From Lunularia cruciata (taxonomy: Eukaryota > Streptophyta > Marchantiopsida > Lunulariales > Lunulariaceae), in the NCBI GenBank assembly GCA_948567375.1, contig OX419756.1, positions 27,568,552 through 27,632,551 of the forward strand: a DNA stretch of 64,000 nt. The letters are read 5' to 3'. The notes beneath the pieces are model-generated. The model was not told where the DNA came from and did not search any database. It worked only from the letters and a program-made list of their open reading frames with translations. Position 1 is the first letter of the stretch; each line of letters opens with the position of its first letter. Both the position numbers and the translations under genes were made by a program. Positions 37,690-50,114 of this stretch are shown in pieces.

Positions 37690-39158
37690 ATTCTCAGTAC
37701 CTTCGGACCGACGTGGGCAAACGAGACAGGTCTGCTAAACGATCTTGAAATAGACAGATCTCCCAAGTTCTTGATTAGGAGTCGCCAGTAATCATGTTTT
37801 CTTTCAATCGTGTCAACAGACGACGTTATACTTTCCATACTAGGTCATCAAAAAGTCCTTTATGCTTGGTGCTTAAGATGGGCAGAGGTTCATACTCAAA
37901 AGTGTATGAATGGAATGTTCAGTTAGCGTATGAGGGCAGAGATTATGGCGCTCCGACTATCGACTGTTGTACATAGATTCAAAGGAGAGTTATCTCATTA
38001 TGCTAGAAGGGGCACAAAGTTAGAGATCGAACAGTGCTTCAGGTCGGATGCACCTAGACTTGATGAACAGGAGGTATAGCAACGGACCTCTTTGTTGAAC
38101 CTTAGATTAGATGGAATCTTCATGAAGTATTTCTCTGTCACAAAGCCAGCCCTTTTGGCTGTAGTATGAACACGCTTTTGTTCAATAGGTCATCAGCACT
38201 AATAGCTGAGGTGCCTTCACATTCATGAATCTGAAAGTATCGTAGTCTTTGCACCTTCTGTGTGTCACATATTATATTGTTTCAAAGAGCTCAGTACAGT
38301 CAGCATCCGAAAGTGCTTCTCACCAGTGAAGGTATACCGCCAGCGAACTTACCCAGAATTTTGCAACAGTGGGTTGCTCGGTTTCCTGTTACTTATTGCA
38401 CTCTATCTCGATTCTAATTAAAATGACAGACAAACTCTTAGCATTAGACATTACCTTGTCTAGTTTCAAGTGTGCCTCGAAGAGAATCGACCAGATCACA
38501 GAATCCGAATTCCCTAGTGCTGCTATATATTCTGGTACTCCATAAGGAAACGTTACTTTCCGATTTTTAGATGTAAGTATGCAGTAGATTTAGTTCTCGG
38601 GATCCATACCACCTAGGAACTTATCTTGACCAACTGTCACACCAAAAGAGCCGAAGACAAAGACTCTCTCACAGCGAATCACTCTGCAGGGAGGAACTAC
38701 AATTTCTCGTCTATATATGCTGAGTGTGAACTTAATGTCCAAACCGTGTGAGGAATATTAACGAGGTGCAACAGTGTCCGAGAGATGGCGTAAATGCAGA
38801 TCACAGCCCTTGGTTTATGGGGACGTCATTGCGTCTTTTGTCGTTGACTACTTTGAGTCTTTATCTACGCCTGCTCTGTCAAATAATAACTGAAGATGAT
38901 TGGCGGAGAACTATGTCATATCGTCAACCTGGAAAGTGACTATAGAGAATAGGTACCACAAACTCGGAGGTGCAGAAGTTAATGGATCCCTGGCTATTCT
39001 CCCGGAACCGGAACGTGCTGTGTCTGCGAAGGATAGATACTTTACAAGACATCCAGAAAAAGCAGGGAGACGAATTGGTGGTGAGAGGAGCGGGGCGAAG
39101 AACTGTTTGATAATCGGAAGATCGTCTGTCCGCGTCGTCACGTGCAGAGTGGGGAGAG
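37690..39158. other. Intergenic region between THO6 and the phosphatase gene
   Basis: Both flanking genes are on the + strand. I see no further gene; short open frames overlap without motifs. The phosphatase promoter should lie at its right end. Confidence 0.45.
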
Positions 39159-40118
39159 ATGGTGAATGGATTGACGATATGCATCGGAGATATTCACGGA
39201 CATTTGGAGAAGCTGAAAGGGCTTTGGCGTAATTTGGAGCTGCGATTAGGATCCGAGAAATTCAAAAGTAGCACGGTGATATTTCTGGGTGATTATAACG
39301 ACAGAGGACCCGATACGAGAGGTGTACTAGAGTTTCTAATTTCACTACCCAGTCGATACCCGGACCAAAAGCATGTCTTCCTTTGCGGGAATCATGACTA
39401 TGCTTTCATTGCATGTCTAGGAATCTTACCACCCACTCCACCAGGGTTTCGCTATTCTAGCACATGGAAGGATTACCTGCAAAACGAGGAGAGAGAATGC
39501 TGGTGGAAGGGGGAAGGGCAGGATGACGTACATCTTCAAGCACGGCGGTGGGCTGGGAACATGAAATCGAAAATGAATGTCGCTAAAGGAGTTCCTTACA
39601 AAGGGTCCACATACGATTCCGCCCCAACTTTTTGGTCGTACGGAGTTGCAGACCGTGACCGTGAAGGTCTAATAGCTGCTGTTCCAGATCATCACAAGGA
39701 ATTTCTTAAATCTCTGTCATGGATCCATGAACAGGATGGAGTAGAGACCGGTGATCCTGAAACGAGCTACACAAGGCTGATTGCTGTACATGCAGGGCTA
39801 GAAAGCTCGAAACCTGTTGAAGATCAGCTGGAACCTCTTGTACAGAAAAATTCAACAATTGCAAGACTGGAACCATTGTACGGCAGAAAGAATGTGTGGA
39901 ACATTCCGAAGCAACTGGCAGACGACAGAGTCCTATTAATAAGCGGCCATCATGGCTGTCTACATTTAGGTAAGTTGCGACTCATAATTGATGAGGGCGG
40001 AGGAATGCCGGATAGGCCAATCGCAGCTATCATTCTCCCGAGTAGAGTTATTGTCCGGGATACTGATCAGGTAGAAAAGCTCGATGAGCTTTCATCTGGC
40101 ATACCTGCAGTGGTGTAA
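39159..40118 (+). CDS. RLPH2: RLPH2-like metallophosphatase
   Basis: Calcineurin-like phosphoesterase of the Rhizobiales-like phosphatase group; Arabidopsis RLPH2 is a cytosolic enzyme with phosphotyrosine preference. One uninterrupted 319-codon frame starting MVNGLTICIGDIHG. Metal-binding motifs are GDIHG (residues 10-14), GDYNDRGP (about 44-51), GNHD (about 77-80), a VHAGLE segment (about 210) and SGHHG (about 263), ending with IDEGGG and AAIILPS, which match the plant family's C terminus. Compared with my memory of Arabidopsis RLPH2, the Cys in GDYCDRG is Asn here. Length fits the family (about 310). The alternative start in another frame upstream is not supported. Intronless structure is seen directly; whether relatives also lack introns I cannot say. 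Confidence 0.95.
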   Translation: MVNGLTICIGDIHGHLEKLKGLWRNLELRLGSEKFKSSTVIFLGDYNDRGPDTRGVLEFLISLPSRYPDQKHVFLCGNHDYAFIACLGILPPTPPGFRYSSTWKDYLQNEERECWWKGEGQDDVHLQARRWAGNMKSKMNVAKGVPYKGSTYDSAPTFWSYGVADRDREGLIAAVPDHHKEFLKSLSWIHEQDGVETGDPETSYTRLIAVHAGLESSKPVEDQLEPLVQKNSTIARLEPLYGRKNVWNIPKQLADDRVLLISGHHGCLHLGKLRLIIDEGGGMPDRPIAAIILPSRVIVRDTDQVEKLDELSSGIPAVV

Positions 40119-43100
40119 CTAGTTACTGAGTTTTGCAGAATTTGGATGAGTCCAGTGCCCCGCAGCTCTAGCGCAGACAATCATTCTTCTACACAAAACC
40201 TTCTTCGCAATTCAGATACAGGTTGTCTGAATGTATTACACCCTACGATCGAAGACTTTCGTGAGGCTTGCAAGCTCAGGCAGGCAATCTCCCGTCTTCT
40301 AAGGCCCGGCAATAGAACACTTTTTAAGGATATAGGGAGTAATCTGCATATAGTTGTTCACATTCATTAACGTGGAAGATCTACGAAGTGATCACAATCT
40401 GCCGCCACACTTGTGGTGGAAAATTATACCTGTAACACTTGCAAACATTAACAGGGAAACAGATTTCTTGGTAGTAAACTCAATTGTTCCCTGACGAGCT
40501 TACGAGTTTACCTGTCCAGTGCAGCCAGGTACCTGACAGCAAGCGCTGTGTTTATTCATGGATTGAATATTTGGTGAACTTACTCCGCAGTTAAAGGTTC
40601 GTCCTTGCTTATGCGTGTGTGCCGATCTATCTGTACATTTAGTTCACGTAGTGATTGATTCGTGACATTGGAGCTGTCCTCGCTCCATCCTCTCGGCGAA
40701 GCTATGGAAGGTCTGTTGAGGCACACTGTCGTACTCGTGGAGACGGTAGCATGTCAAGCTTAGAGCACATCCGCCGCAATCACTGCAAACGGCGCCGTAA
40801 AGCTCCATTTCCGGAAGGACGTGATGGAAAAGCATCCGAAATCTTTCATCGTGAGTCCGTAATATTTTATTTCAAATATTTAAAACACGTGTTCTAATAA
40901 ATATCTACATCTATAATAAACAAACAACACTTTTCAGTGAGACAATAATGCCGGTTTTCAAAATATATAGTACGAGAGGAGACTAAGATATAAAGGTTAA
41001 ATTTGCAGAGATTAAAGAGTATTGAACATGTTTATCAAATCTTTCAAAGGGAAGTTCTCAGGGATGATGGAGTTCATAATTAGAAAGGAATTTGAAGTTT
41101 TAGAGTATAAGTACTCTACAGCTTCAAATTCCTTAGGGATGAAGAATTGATAAAAGACTCCAGGAATTTTATCTTAGGTCTTTTGGATATAATCCATTGC
41201 AATTTTAAAATTATCAATAAATCTGCTATGGGTAGGGGTACCATAAAACGCTTAAAAAACATTTAGGTGAGATTCTATTCAACTCTAGTTTTTAAGATAG
41301 ATAAATTTGATGGAAAAGTTTCACTCTATCTGTTCCACATATCATATGATGAATTATAGAATACATATATAAACTGTGAAGATGAAACTATTTGTGACAA
41401 TTTGATTTTGTGATGAATATTAATACGAAGACAGTGACTAATCAACCAAACTTATTGACATTCATTCTCTAGAGAATTCAATTTATGGAGTATTGTTGAT
41501 CCTAAGATACGCCTGTCTACAAAGTCTGTATTTGTAATATTTATAAATTATTATTTGTATTTTCTATGAATACTTTGTGCAAAAATAGTTATAATTGGAT
41601 TCTTATGAAAACTTCATGCTTATAAAATTATAGAAAGTGCTTTTGGTATTAGCTTATAATGTAAGGAGATATAAATTATGAATTTTATTTAGTAATGATA
41701 TAAAATGATGGAATGGTGAAGAAGATGTTACATTGGATATAATTTCATAAAATAGATTTTCATTTCATTCTTAGTGTGATATTCATCTAAAAAATTATAA
41801 TTTAATAAAATAAGTAAGGAAGATAGAAAGAAAGAGTGACCAGGAACTAAATGGAATATACTTTGAATATGAGAAATGGTCCAAGGCTTTAATAATAATA
41901 CTTGTGATGTGTTAGCATCAGTTTCTAAAGAAAATAACCCTTAACTTCACAGCAAAGTTACTCGATTCTAAGGAAGGTTTCTCGATACCTTACCTTCAAA
42001 TACTATACAAGGTTGAAATATACTTTACTACACTATTGATTCTCAAGAAGACTCCTTGGTGGCTTCTAAATATAACGTTACTCTTTGGAACTTCCTCTCT
42101 ATTTATTTATTTATTATATTTATATTTATATTTATATTTACACATATTTATACTTTGAATATGTATATTTATTTATTTATTATTATTTATATTGTATTTA
42201 TACTTATAATTTTATGTATCTGCACATATAAATATCTTATACTAAATATCTATCTTTATCGTATCAATCATGTTATGCTCTATAGATTTTATTTCAAACT
42301 TACGATAGACGAAGATGAATACTACTTAAACAATCGTATCATAGAAAGTGAGTATAGTATTTTGCTATAAATTAACATGATTGATAAGATAAATGTACAT
42401 ATTCAATATAAATTATTTCTACATACATCTATAAGCATAATGTGTGCATACATACATATCTATATAGAAATTATCCTAAGTGACCATTGTTAATGAAAAC
42501 ACTTTATAAGCCAAAGATAGTAGCAAATAAAAGAAAAGCAAAATTCATAGAATCAAGTTAGCTATGATAAGTTGAGTGATTATATATAACATAAAGATAG
42601 AAGAAAAAAAAATTCTTGCAAATGATCAGTAAGTTTCATTGCATAAAATGGAGATGTCAAATCTCACATTAAATTGTAATGGCTGACCATCTATTTGAGA
42701 TATAAATTTCAGAATTCAAAGAGAGATTGAAGCTTTTGTGATTTATATATAAAATAGTGGAAGCTTGATGATTTCCTTTCATCTTCAAGCCCTGATTCTT
42801 CTATGTATGTTACATATCATCACAAATTAAAAAATATTTTTATTATACGTAAGATAAAAAAAGTTATAATCAATTGGAGCAACGAGAACCCATGACTTTA
42901 GAATTATGTAAATAGAGATTCATAATGATAATTCTATCCACTTTAAAAAATTTGATTTAGACAAGAGTGGAATATGACGAGAAGACACTTTTGATTTTTG
43001 TACAGAAAGATTCTTAATATGAAAACCATGACCTGTTCTGTGAGATTATTGTGAAATTTTTTTTTTATGAATACTTCTATCCAATTTATGAAAATTATTT

Positions 43101-46100
43101 AGGCAAGAGTCTATATAACGAGAAGATACTTTGTTTTATGTATAAGACTTGGATTGACTATAGAGATACTTTTGCGGAGTTAGAGTTTCTATCTCTTCTA
43201 TTTCTCTCTCAGCTGTCCACTCAATAACTCTGAAAAGTTTGATATTCTTCTCTTTCTATATGGCCAAGAATTTTTAGTATAAATCCTGTCCTTTAAATAT
43301 AACAAAGTTAAGTACGACTTTAGTAATTGTTGTCATAATATAGTGGTCTTTCCACTCCACGGGTGGATAATACTTATACCATCGTGGCTAGAGCTTATCC
43401 TATAGAGAGGATTCCAAGGAATCTCTTTTTTCTATTTTTGTAAGTAAAATCTTTTTCCTTTTTGCCGATGGATCGATATCCTGTTTCAAATCAATCAATT
43501 GCGGCCAGAAAAATAGAGCCAAGTGCCGGTTTCTCTTTTTAAGTCATCTCCATCCTCTAGGAGAATTCTTACATTTTTTGCCACTTGAAAATATTCTTTG
43601 CAACGTTTGGTTTATTTCAAAACTGGAAGACTTTGTGCTTAAAATTGCTTGAATGATTTTGAAGAAAAGGAAGAGCCTTGTTATAAGTTATCAGCTACAA
43701 CCCAGATTTGTTAGAGTCTAGAACGATTTTATCAATAGTTTTAGGAAATCTTCTTTTAACACTGGATATGTATCTGAGGACAACGCTTGACACATAGATA
43801 AGCATTAGCTTCAAATTGGACTCAAATTACTTCTATAGCTCGTCATGTTGATCCATAGAAGAATCTTAGCTTCCACTTTATAAGGTTTGCAAAAGTTATA
43901 TCTCCTGTAATTTTTCCTTGATTCTTCGTCCTACCGTCCATGATGGTGATGTCATCAATTGCAGCACCGTGTAGAGTACAGTACCAATTGAAACATTTTA
44001 TCCACCGGTGTATAAAATGTTCCTTTGCAACTAAAATTACTGATTTCTTACTTTGTCCAGCACTATATGCTTTTGAGGTGTCATTCACTTGCTGGATCCT
44101 CAGACCTCTCCTTATGAGCATCAATCAACAGACTTGCAGTGCAACACGGCAAATTCTCCATCACTTACACATCCTGTAGCCCGTAGGAGAGGAGATTCAA
44201 TGGCCACCCTGCTGAAGCTGGTTTACTCTCGAGACACACAACAGTCTCCACCGGCATGGATTCCCTTCTTTCTCCATTTCAATTTGTATTCTTGGACTTG
44301 GAACAATAGAACTTATCAGACAAGCTAACAACTGTCTCCCAGATTCAAGTCATTTGTGGGGTTATAATAGTTTGCGATAAGTGCCCGTTACATTAGCACA
44401 AGGATCTGCGATCGAGTAACCGCTTGAACAGAATTTCTAGCAGTATCAGAAGATGGGTTCTATGGGAAGCATGGGGGTAGAGGACAAAGGTAAACATCCT
44501 ATCAGTTCACCGAAATGACAAAATAATACCTTAAATCCATCGTTTTTAGATTCAGTCACTCTTGAGCTAGTGTTACAGTTATTGTATGAGTGAGTTCTAC
44601 AATTATTAGATGCGTGGTATAGACACCCGATTAGTAGACAGAATGAGAAATGAGGAATTGTAGTGGGGGTTAGCTTAGAGGTTATTCAGAGGAAATAAGG
44701 AGTCAAATATTTGCTATGCAGTATGAGGGAACCGTTTATAAATTTCGTTGATCCTGTGGTGCTTCACTTGGTGAACCAAACCCTTCAGGAATTTCGTAAA
44801 GACGAAAACCCATTCGCATCTGAATAAGAACTTTGTGGCCATCTTTAGTTAGAGTACTGGAACTTAAGAATCAACAATCCTCTTCGGTATCTCCAACATA
44901 ACAAGAATTTTTTCTAGAATTTGACACAGGATGGCGTGTTATTTGAATTCAGAAGTCATTTGATAAGGAACAATACGGAACTTTGTTTCGTCGAAGAAAA
45001 TTGAATGATTGGGGTGTCACTTGAGATATTACTCCTCAACATATGCATCTACCCCATTAGCAAAAAGTAGGTTTGATACTAAGTGCAACAAGAGGAAGGC
45101 AGAATTTTCTTCAAGTGTCAAGGTAGAAAAATTACAATAGTGAGATTGTCACAGGAGACAAGCAGAAAACTTGATTGTTTCATCGTCATTCACAACGAAA
45201 ACACTATGTACTTTATAAACTCGACTCATACTTACTACACCCGAAGACATTTCATTCATGTGAATTGATGGATCATGAGGTAGATGGCAAGTTATGTTGA
45301 AGTTGTCTATCTGTATCTCACACAACGATTGACAAGATAAACTAAGGCACCCACGGTTCAGTCCACCTGGTACTTACTTCAAAAACGTACAGTTCCAATC
45401 ACAAAGGAGAGAAGTATGATCGTCCAAGGATGATCGACCGTGCACATTACGTCATGTGGTGAGCGTGTTTATGGTCCACTCCATCGGCTCCATAAAGCAT
45501 GCTTTCGCGGCTTTTGTTCCGAATTGACCCATTCGGAATCTTCAGTGTAGCAAGCCACTGATGTTTCAAGAGTCCCACGATCGGAACTCATTTTGGGCAG
45601 GGAGTATTGTTTCTACTTCGGTAAACTATCTGAAAGGGTCAGGATTTAACCAGAATTGGATTCTAATTCCCTGTCCTTGTGCGCAGTTTAATCTTTATAA
45701 ACTATACATTCACTCGAAAACATGGAGTACCGGAATTGGAAATGTTGCTGTGTAAAACCGGTTACTTCAAGATGGTTTCAGACCCACGTAAAAAAGAATT
45801 GACATGACATTTGACTCTGAAACTGTGATGTTCTAATAGGAAGTGAGTTCCGTAGACTGACATTCACAGAGGGGTAACAGTAGGATACACAGGAGTCAGT
45901 TGCCGAGCACCTCAAGACGAGGCCCATTGAGGGCAAGTCGAGCCTCAAGAATTTGCGGCTTGGATCAAACTTGTGTTGAGTGGTAGACGCACTGATCAAG
46001 ACCCTAAATAGGAAATCAGTAGCGCTACGAGAGTATATCCAGTCATGCCTTCCGTCAACATGGATCCATCAACAAAAACATGGATTGGAAGAAGCTAGAC

Positions 46101-47093
46101 TTCATAAGAAGCCTTCACGCCACCACAATGCCTCCGTCCATAGTTATGCCAAAGTAGCTGGATGGGAGTGCCCGTACCCCTCGTACCGAGTTTCTGCCCT
46201 GCTTATGAGGTACATAGCAAATCGGTTTCTCCGTGTAAGGCTCGCTCATGAAAAGAAAATCATACTCCCAGGGCAGCAGGGGACATACCTTGGGTTATAC
46301 TTGTAAACTACCAATCATGCTTCAACGACGCAGGCCAGGAAGAGAACTGAACTACAGAAGTGGGACATACCTGAGTTGGCTCTGGAAACGATGAACGAGT
46401 TAAAAGAAGTCTAAAAAGCAGAAAGGAAGAACTGAACTGGCTATCATGGTAAGCATTCCTGCGAATGGGCACAGGAATGAAGCAACGCTAGTATTTATCG
46501 CGAAGACAACAACCCCATGATAATATGGATCATGTTAGAGACTAAGTACAAGAGGTCGTTACATGAGAGCTGATGGACTTCCATCAGACAAGCTGCCATA
46601 TAACTTGCACCAAACGAGCCCGAGGGAGGAGTGGCCATTTAATGGTGATTACCAACGAATTAAGTAACTACCATGACCAGCAGTACATAGGTCGCTAGTA
46701 CCCACGGCAATATTTAGTACAAGCTATCTAGATGCAGTTACATAGAAAATACGCAGTCAGATGTTTACTATCGTACATATTTTCGCATATCTAGATAATC
46801 TCACTCTACTAGAGTCCACCGTGTAGGCATTCACATTGGAAGAAGAGCGAATGAACTTTCCCAGTACGTTAATCTTATCGGTCAAAACTCTCGGAGAAGT
46901 CTTGTAAGTCGCAGCAGATCCCTCTCCCCAGGTTCCTGTGATATAAAACTGGTTTGAAGTTACAATTCATATGCATGACCGTAAGCCTGGTTGTTTGTTT
47001 CGTAAGCCGTGCTCGCTTGGTTAGTTCAGAAAGCACCCCCGTTTACCATCTCTACAAGTAAACGTATCTTGCTGACAATCAAAAAGGGAGAGG
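40119..47093. other. Long gene-poor, AT-rich region
   Basis: About 7 kb without a recognisable gene. From about 40900 to 43500 the sequence is very AT-rich, with TTTATA-type low-complexity at 42090-42200. From 43800 the composition becomes more balanced, with several short open frames on both strands, none carrying a known motif. A near-perfect palindrome lies at 43993-44020. The right part is the 5' flank of the copia element. Confidence 0.4.
43993..44020. repeat. Near-perfect 28-bp palindrome centred on ACCGGT
   Basis: ACATTTTAT followed by CCACCGGTGT and ATAAAATGT forms a palindrome with one mismatched pair in fourteen. The arms have no spacer, so it would make a tight cruciform or a dimeric binding site. 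No function is known to me. Confidence 0.85.
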
Positions 47094-47310
47094 CGTTAGA
47101 AGTATAATGCAACGTTGTGTTAAATCACTGTTCACGCGATACTACTGTTCACATGTTACTATTCATGCATACTGTTCACATGAATTCCATAAGCTACACG
47201 AGTTACATAAGCAGTATGTTAGCACATCCTTCAGATCTCTGTATCTATATAATCCCAGTCAGAGGTTCTTTCAGGGTTAATTGATTCATTCTACAACTCG
47301 TTTTCTCGCA
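47094..47310 (+). repeat. 5' LTR of the copia element
   Basis: 217 bp, ending CA directly before the primer-binding site. The first base is C instead of T (CGTTAG against TGTTAG), so the terminal TG is lost. It differs from the 3' copy at about fifteen positions. A TATATAA motif lies at about 47247. Confidence 0.9.
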
Positions 47311-47322
47311 TGGTATCAAAGC
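47311..47322 (+). promoter_or_regulatory. Primer-binding site of the copia element
   Basis: TGGTATCAAAGC directly follows the LTR, as expected for initiator tRNA-Met priming (usual form TGGTATCAGAGC). Confidence 0.9.
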
Positions 47323-47373
47323 TTTGAGCTTGAGATGACTGAGACTGAGTTTATGATGATCTGCAGAATCTGA

Positions 47374-48363
47374 TTGTATCGTGTCCTAGATTGGATAACG
47401 TTTGGCTTCTGGGAGAGTCCATTGAGTAACCTCAAGATGTTGCAGTCTCTACATCAACTCAATCTCAATCATCTCAAGTTGCTGCAATCTCTATTCCAAC
47501 CAGGGATACATCTTCTGCTATTTCTTCCCTATGGCATCGACCGACTTGAGCACATCAGCAAGAATCAACTCCAACTTCTACAAGACAAAGATCTGGTTGC
47601 TGGGATGGATCAGATCCATCCTAATTTGTTTCCTGTTTGCTCACCTTGTCTTCATGGCAAGCAAAATCGAATTCCCTTACCTCGGGAAGGAGCTACTAGA
47701 GCCACTGTTCCATGGGCTCTCATCCATTATGATGTTTGTGGTCCCATCTCTTCTGCTACCTACGCTGTTTACAGATACTTTGTGACCGTCATTGATGAAT
47801 ACACAAGGTACACATTCTTCTATCTACTCAAGTTCAGACATGAACTTTTTATTTGTTTTCAAGAATACGTAACCTGTGCAGAGACTCAACTCAATCAGAA
47901 GGTTTGGGTGCTGCGCTCAGACAATGGTGGTGAATACAACTATGCAGATTTTCATATTTTCTGCAAAGGTATCATGCGCCAGTTCAGCACTCCATATACT
48001 CCTCAGCAAAATGGTGTTACTGAGAGAAAAAACAGACCATTGGTGGAAGCAGTATGCACTATGTTATTTGAGTCTGGACTCCCCAAGCCTTACCAGGGAG
48101 AGGCACTACACACCACCAACTTTCTGCAAAATCGAAGCCCTACCAAAGCCATTTCCTCTGCAGCACATCCTTCCAACTCGGGTTTGGTTATAAACCTAAT
48201 CTATCCCTACTTCGCATTTTTTGGTGCATTGCTTATGCACATGTTCCATCTTGTTCCATATATAAACTCGATTCTAAGTCTTCTAAGTATATCTTCCTTT
48301 GTTATGATCAGGATAGTAAAGCTTATAGACTACAGAAGATATCTGATAACTCCATTTTTCTGA
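47374..48363 (+). pseudogene. Copia integrase remnant
   Basis: A 329-codon open frame. The first part (about residues 1-45) does not match gag; from about residue 50 it reads the pre-integrase HIS..QLQ and CSPCLHGKQ stretch. The integrase core follows, with YDVCGP, VIDEYTRYTFF, VLRSDNGGEY, YTPQQNGVTERKN and TMLFESGLP. Up to PTKAI the frame is good; after residue about 270 the frame is wrong, because another frame gives the family's GYKPNLSHLRIF and KAYRLQK. The triad residues Asp, Asp and Glu are all present. It lacks the gag and protease that precede integrase in a full element. Confidence 0.9.
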
Positions 48364-48699
48364 CAAGAGATGTTCAGTTTCAAGAACATACCTATGCACA
48401 TGAACATAAACAGTGTTCCGACGCTCAGGATGTTGAACTGGATTTCATCTATAAATCCGACAATTTTCATTCCCTCTCCTGCTTCTAGTTCTCAGTCTAT
48501 CCCCACCAACTCGTACTCAGTCACCTCCTCTCCACAATCTTACAGCTCCAACAATTCCTTCTCCATTACCTTCTTCCCTACAATCCTTACCTTCTAGTTC
48601 TGGCACTCCACACAGGTCCTCAGGATCCTCTATCATTGTTGACTCTAGGAGGCCAAAACCTCTACTTTCTCCAGATGCTGTCCAAGCACCTTCTGTACG

Positions 48700-49770
48700 G
48701 CAAGGCACCAGGGTCGCACTCCAGTTCGAAAATATGATGCATAGTTGGAGTCTGGTAATGCACTAAGCGTGCATTATTCTGCATCTGACCCTGATCTTGA
48801 CACTTATGAAGTTGTTATCACTGGAACTGATTCCGATAAATGGTTTGAGGTCTCCAATTCCAGATATTGGAGACCATTTACAAAACAATACCTTACCAAT
48901 CTGCAGTCGGGAGTTTGATGTGGGCCATGGCACTAGGCCTAATCTGGCTTATGCTGTCAGTTCAGTTGCCAAGTATATGGCAAATCGGGAGTTTGATGTG
49001 GGCCATGGCACTAGGCCATAATCTGGCTTATGCTGTCAGTTCAGTTGCCAAGTATGTGGCAAATCCTGGATTGTCCAAAAACTGATCAAGAGAGAGAGTA
49101 TACAAAAACAATACCTTACCAATCTGCAGTCGGGAGTTTGATGTGGGCCATGGCACTAGGCCTAATCTGGCTTATGCTGTCAGTTCAGTTGCCAAGTATA
49201 TGGCAAATCCTGGCCTGAACCATTGGAAGGCTGTCAAAAAGATCTTCCAGTACATTCAAGGTACAGTCACAAGGCCTAACTTACAGTGCATCTAGTACTC
49301 CCATTCATGGGTACTCCGACTCAGATTGGGGAGGAGATCAAGACACAAGACAATCTACAGGAGGATACTGCTTTATCTTATGTAATGCAGCTGTCTGTTG
49401 GTCAAGCAAAAGGCAAGCTTCTGTTTCTTTATCCAGCACTGAAGCTGAATACATGACCTTGTCAAAAGCAGCATCTGAAGCAATATGGCTTAAGCGCTTG
49501 TTAAGTGACCTGGGTTTTCCTAGAGAAACAATGAAGCTGTAGTGCAACAGCAACAGCCGCATTGATCTTGTTACTCCAACAAAGCAGCATGAGATAACAA
49601 AGCACATAGACATCAGATTCCACTTTGTCAGAGAAAAGGTGGAAGACAAGGAGATCTCTGTTTCACAGGTGGACACCAGAGATAATACTGCCGACATTTT
49701 TACTAAGGGATTGACTAGAGAACTGCATACAAAGTTTTGTCATGCACTAGGAGTTATAGATAATAGACAA
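48700..49770 (+). pseudogene. Copia pol C-terminal remnant (RT core deleted, RNase H kept)
   Basis: The pieces read LDTYEVVITGTDSDKW (start of the RT module), then GSLMWAM and AYAVSSVAKYMANPG (end of the RT module), then NHWKAVKKIFQYIQGT, then RNase H with YSDSDWGGD, STGGYCF and SSTEAEYM. The RT palm, including its catalytic Asp pair, is absent, and frame changes separate the rest. The last part ADIFTKGL is the usual copia C terminus. Confidence 0.85.
48879..49210. repeat. Tandem repeats inside copia pol
   Basis: A segment starting TCGGGAGTTTGATG and running to GGCAAATC occurs three times, starting at 48907, 48985 and 49130. The third copy belongs to a larger repeat that also contains TACCTTACCAATCTGCAG (at about 48890 and 49112). 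One copy has an extra base (GGCCATAATC against GGCCTAATC). Confidence 0.9.
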
Positions 49771-50084
49771 TTACAAAGCATCTGAAGCAATATGGCTTAA
49801 GCGCTTGTTAAGTGACCTGGGTTTTCCTAGAGAAACAATGAAGCTGTAGTGCAACAGCAACAGCCGCATTGATCTTGTTACTCCAACAAAGCAGCATGAG
49901 ATAACAAAGCACATAGACATCAGATTCCACTTTGTCAGAGAAAAGGTGGAAGACAAGGAGATCTCTGTTTCACAGGTGGACACCAGAGATAATACTGCCG
50001 ACATTTTTACTAAGGGATTGACTAGAGAACTGCATACAAAGTTTTGTCATGCACTAGGAGTTATAGATAATAGACAATTACAAA
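49471..50084. repeat. Exact 307-bp tandem duplication in the copia RNase H end
   Basis: Copies 49471-49777 and 49778-50084 appear identical. Each runs from GCATCTGAAGCAATATGG to GACAATTACAAA. The duplication repeats the last part of pol, so it must have arisen after the last functional copy. Confidence 0.95.
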
Positions 50085-50114
50085 ACGTCCATTAAGAGGG
50101 GATGTTAATGGGAG

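Noticed and set aside
38900-39232. 110-codon + strand open frame overlapping the phosphatase start
   Set aside because: It runs in a different frame into the clearly coding phosphatase gene and has no motif.
42056-42370. 104-codon hydrophobic-looking open frame
   Set aside because: It is a product of AT-rich low-complexity sequence (Ile, Phe, Tyr runs), not a membrane protein.
49338-50004. Two near-identical minus-strand open frames
   Set aside because: Antisense shadows of the duplicated copia RNase H segment.
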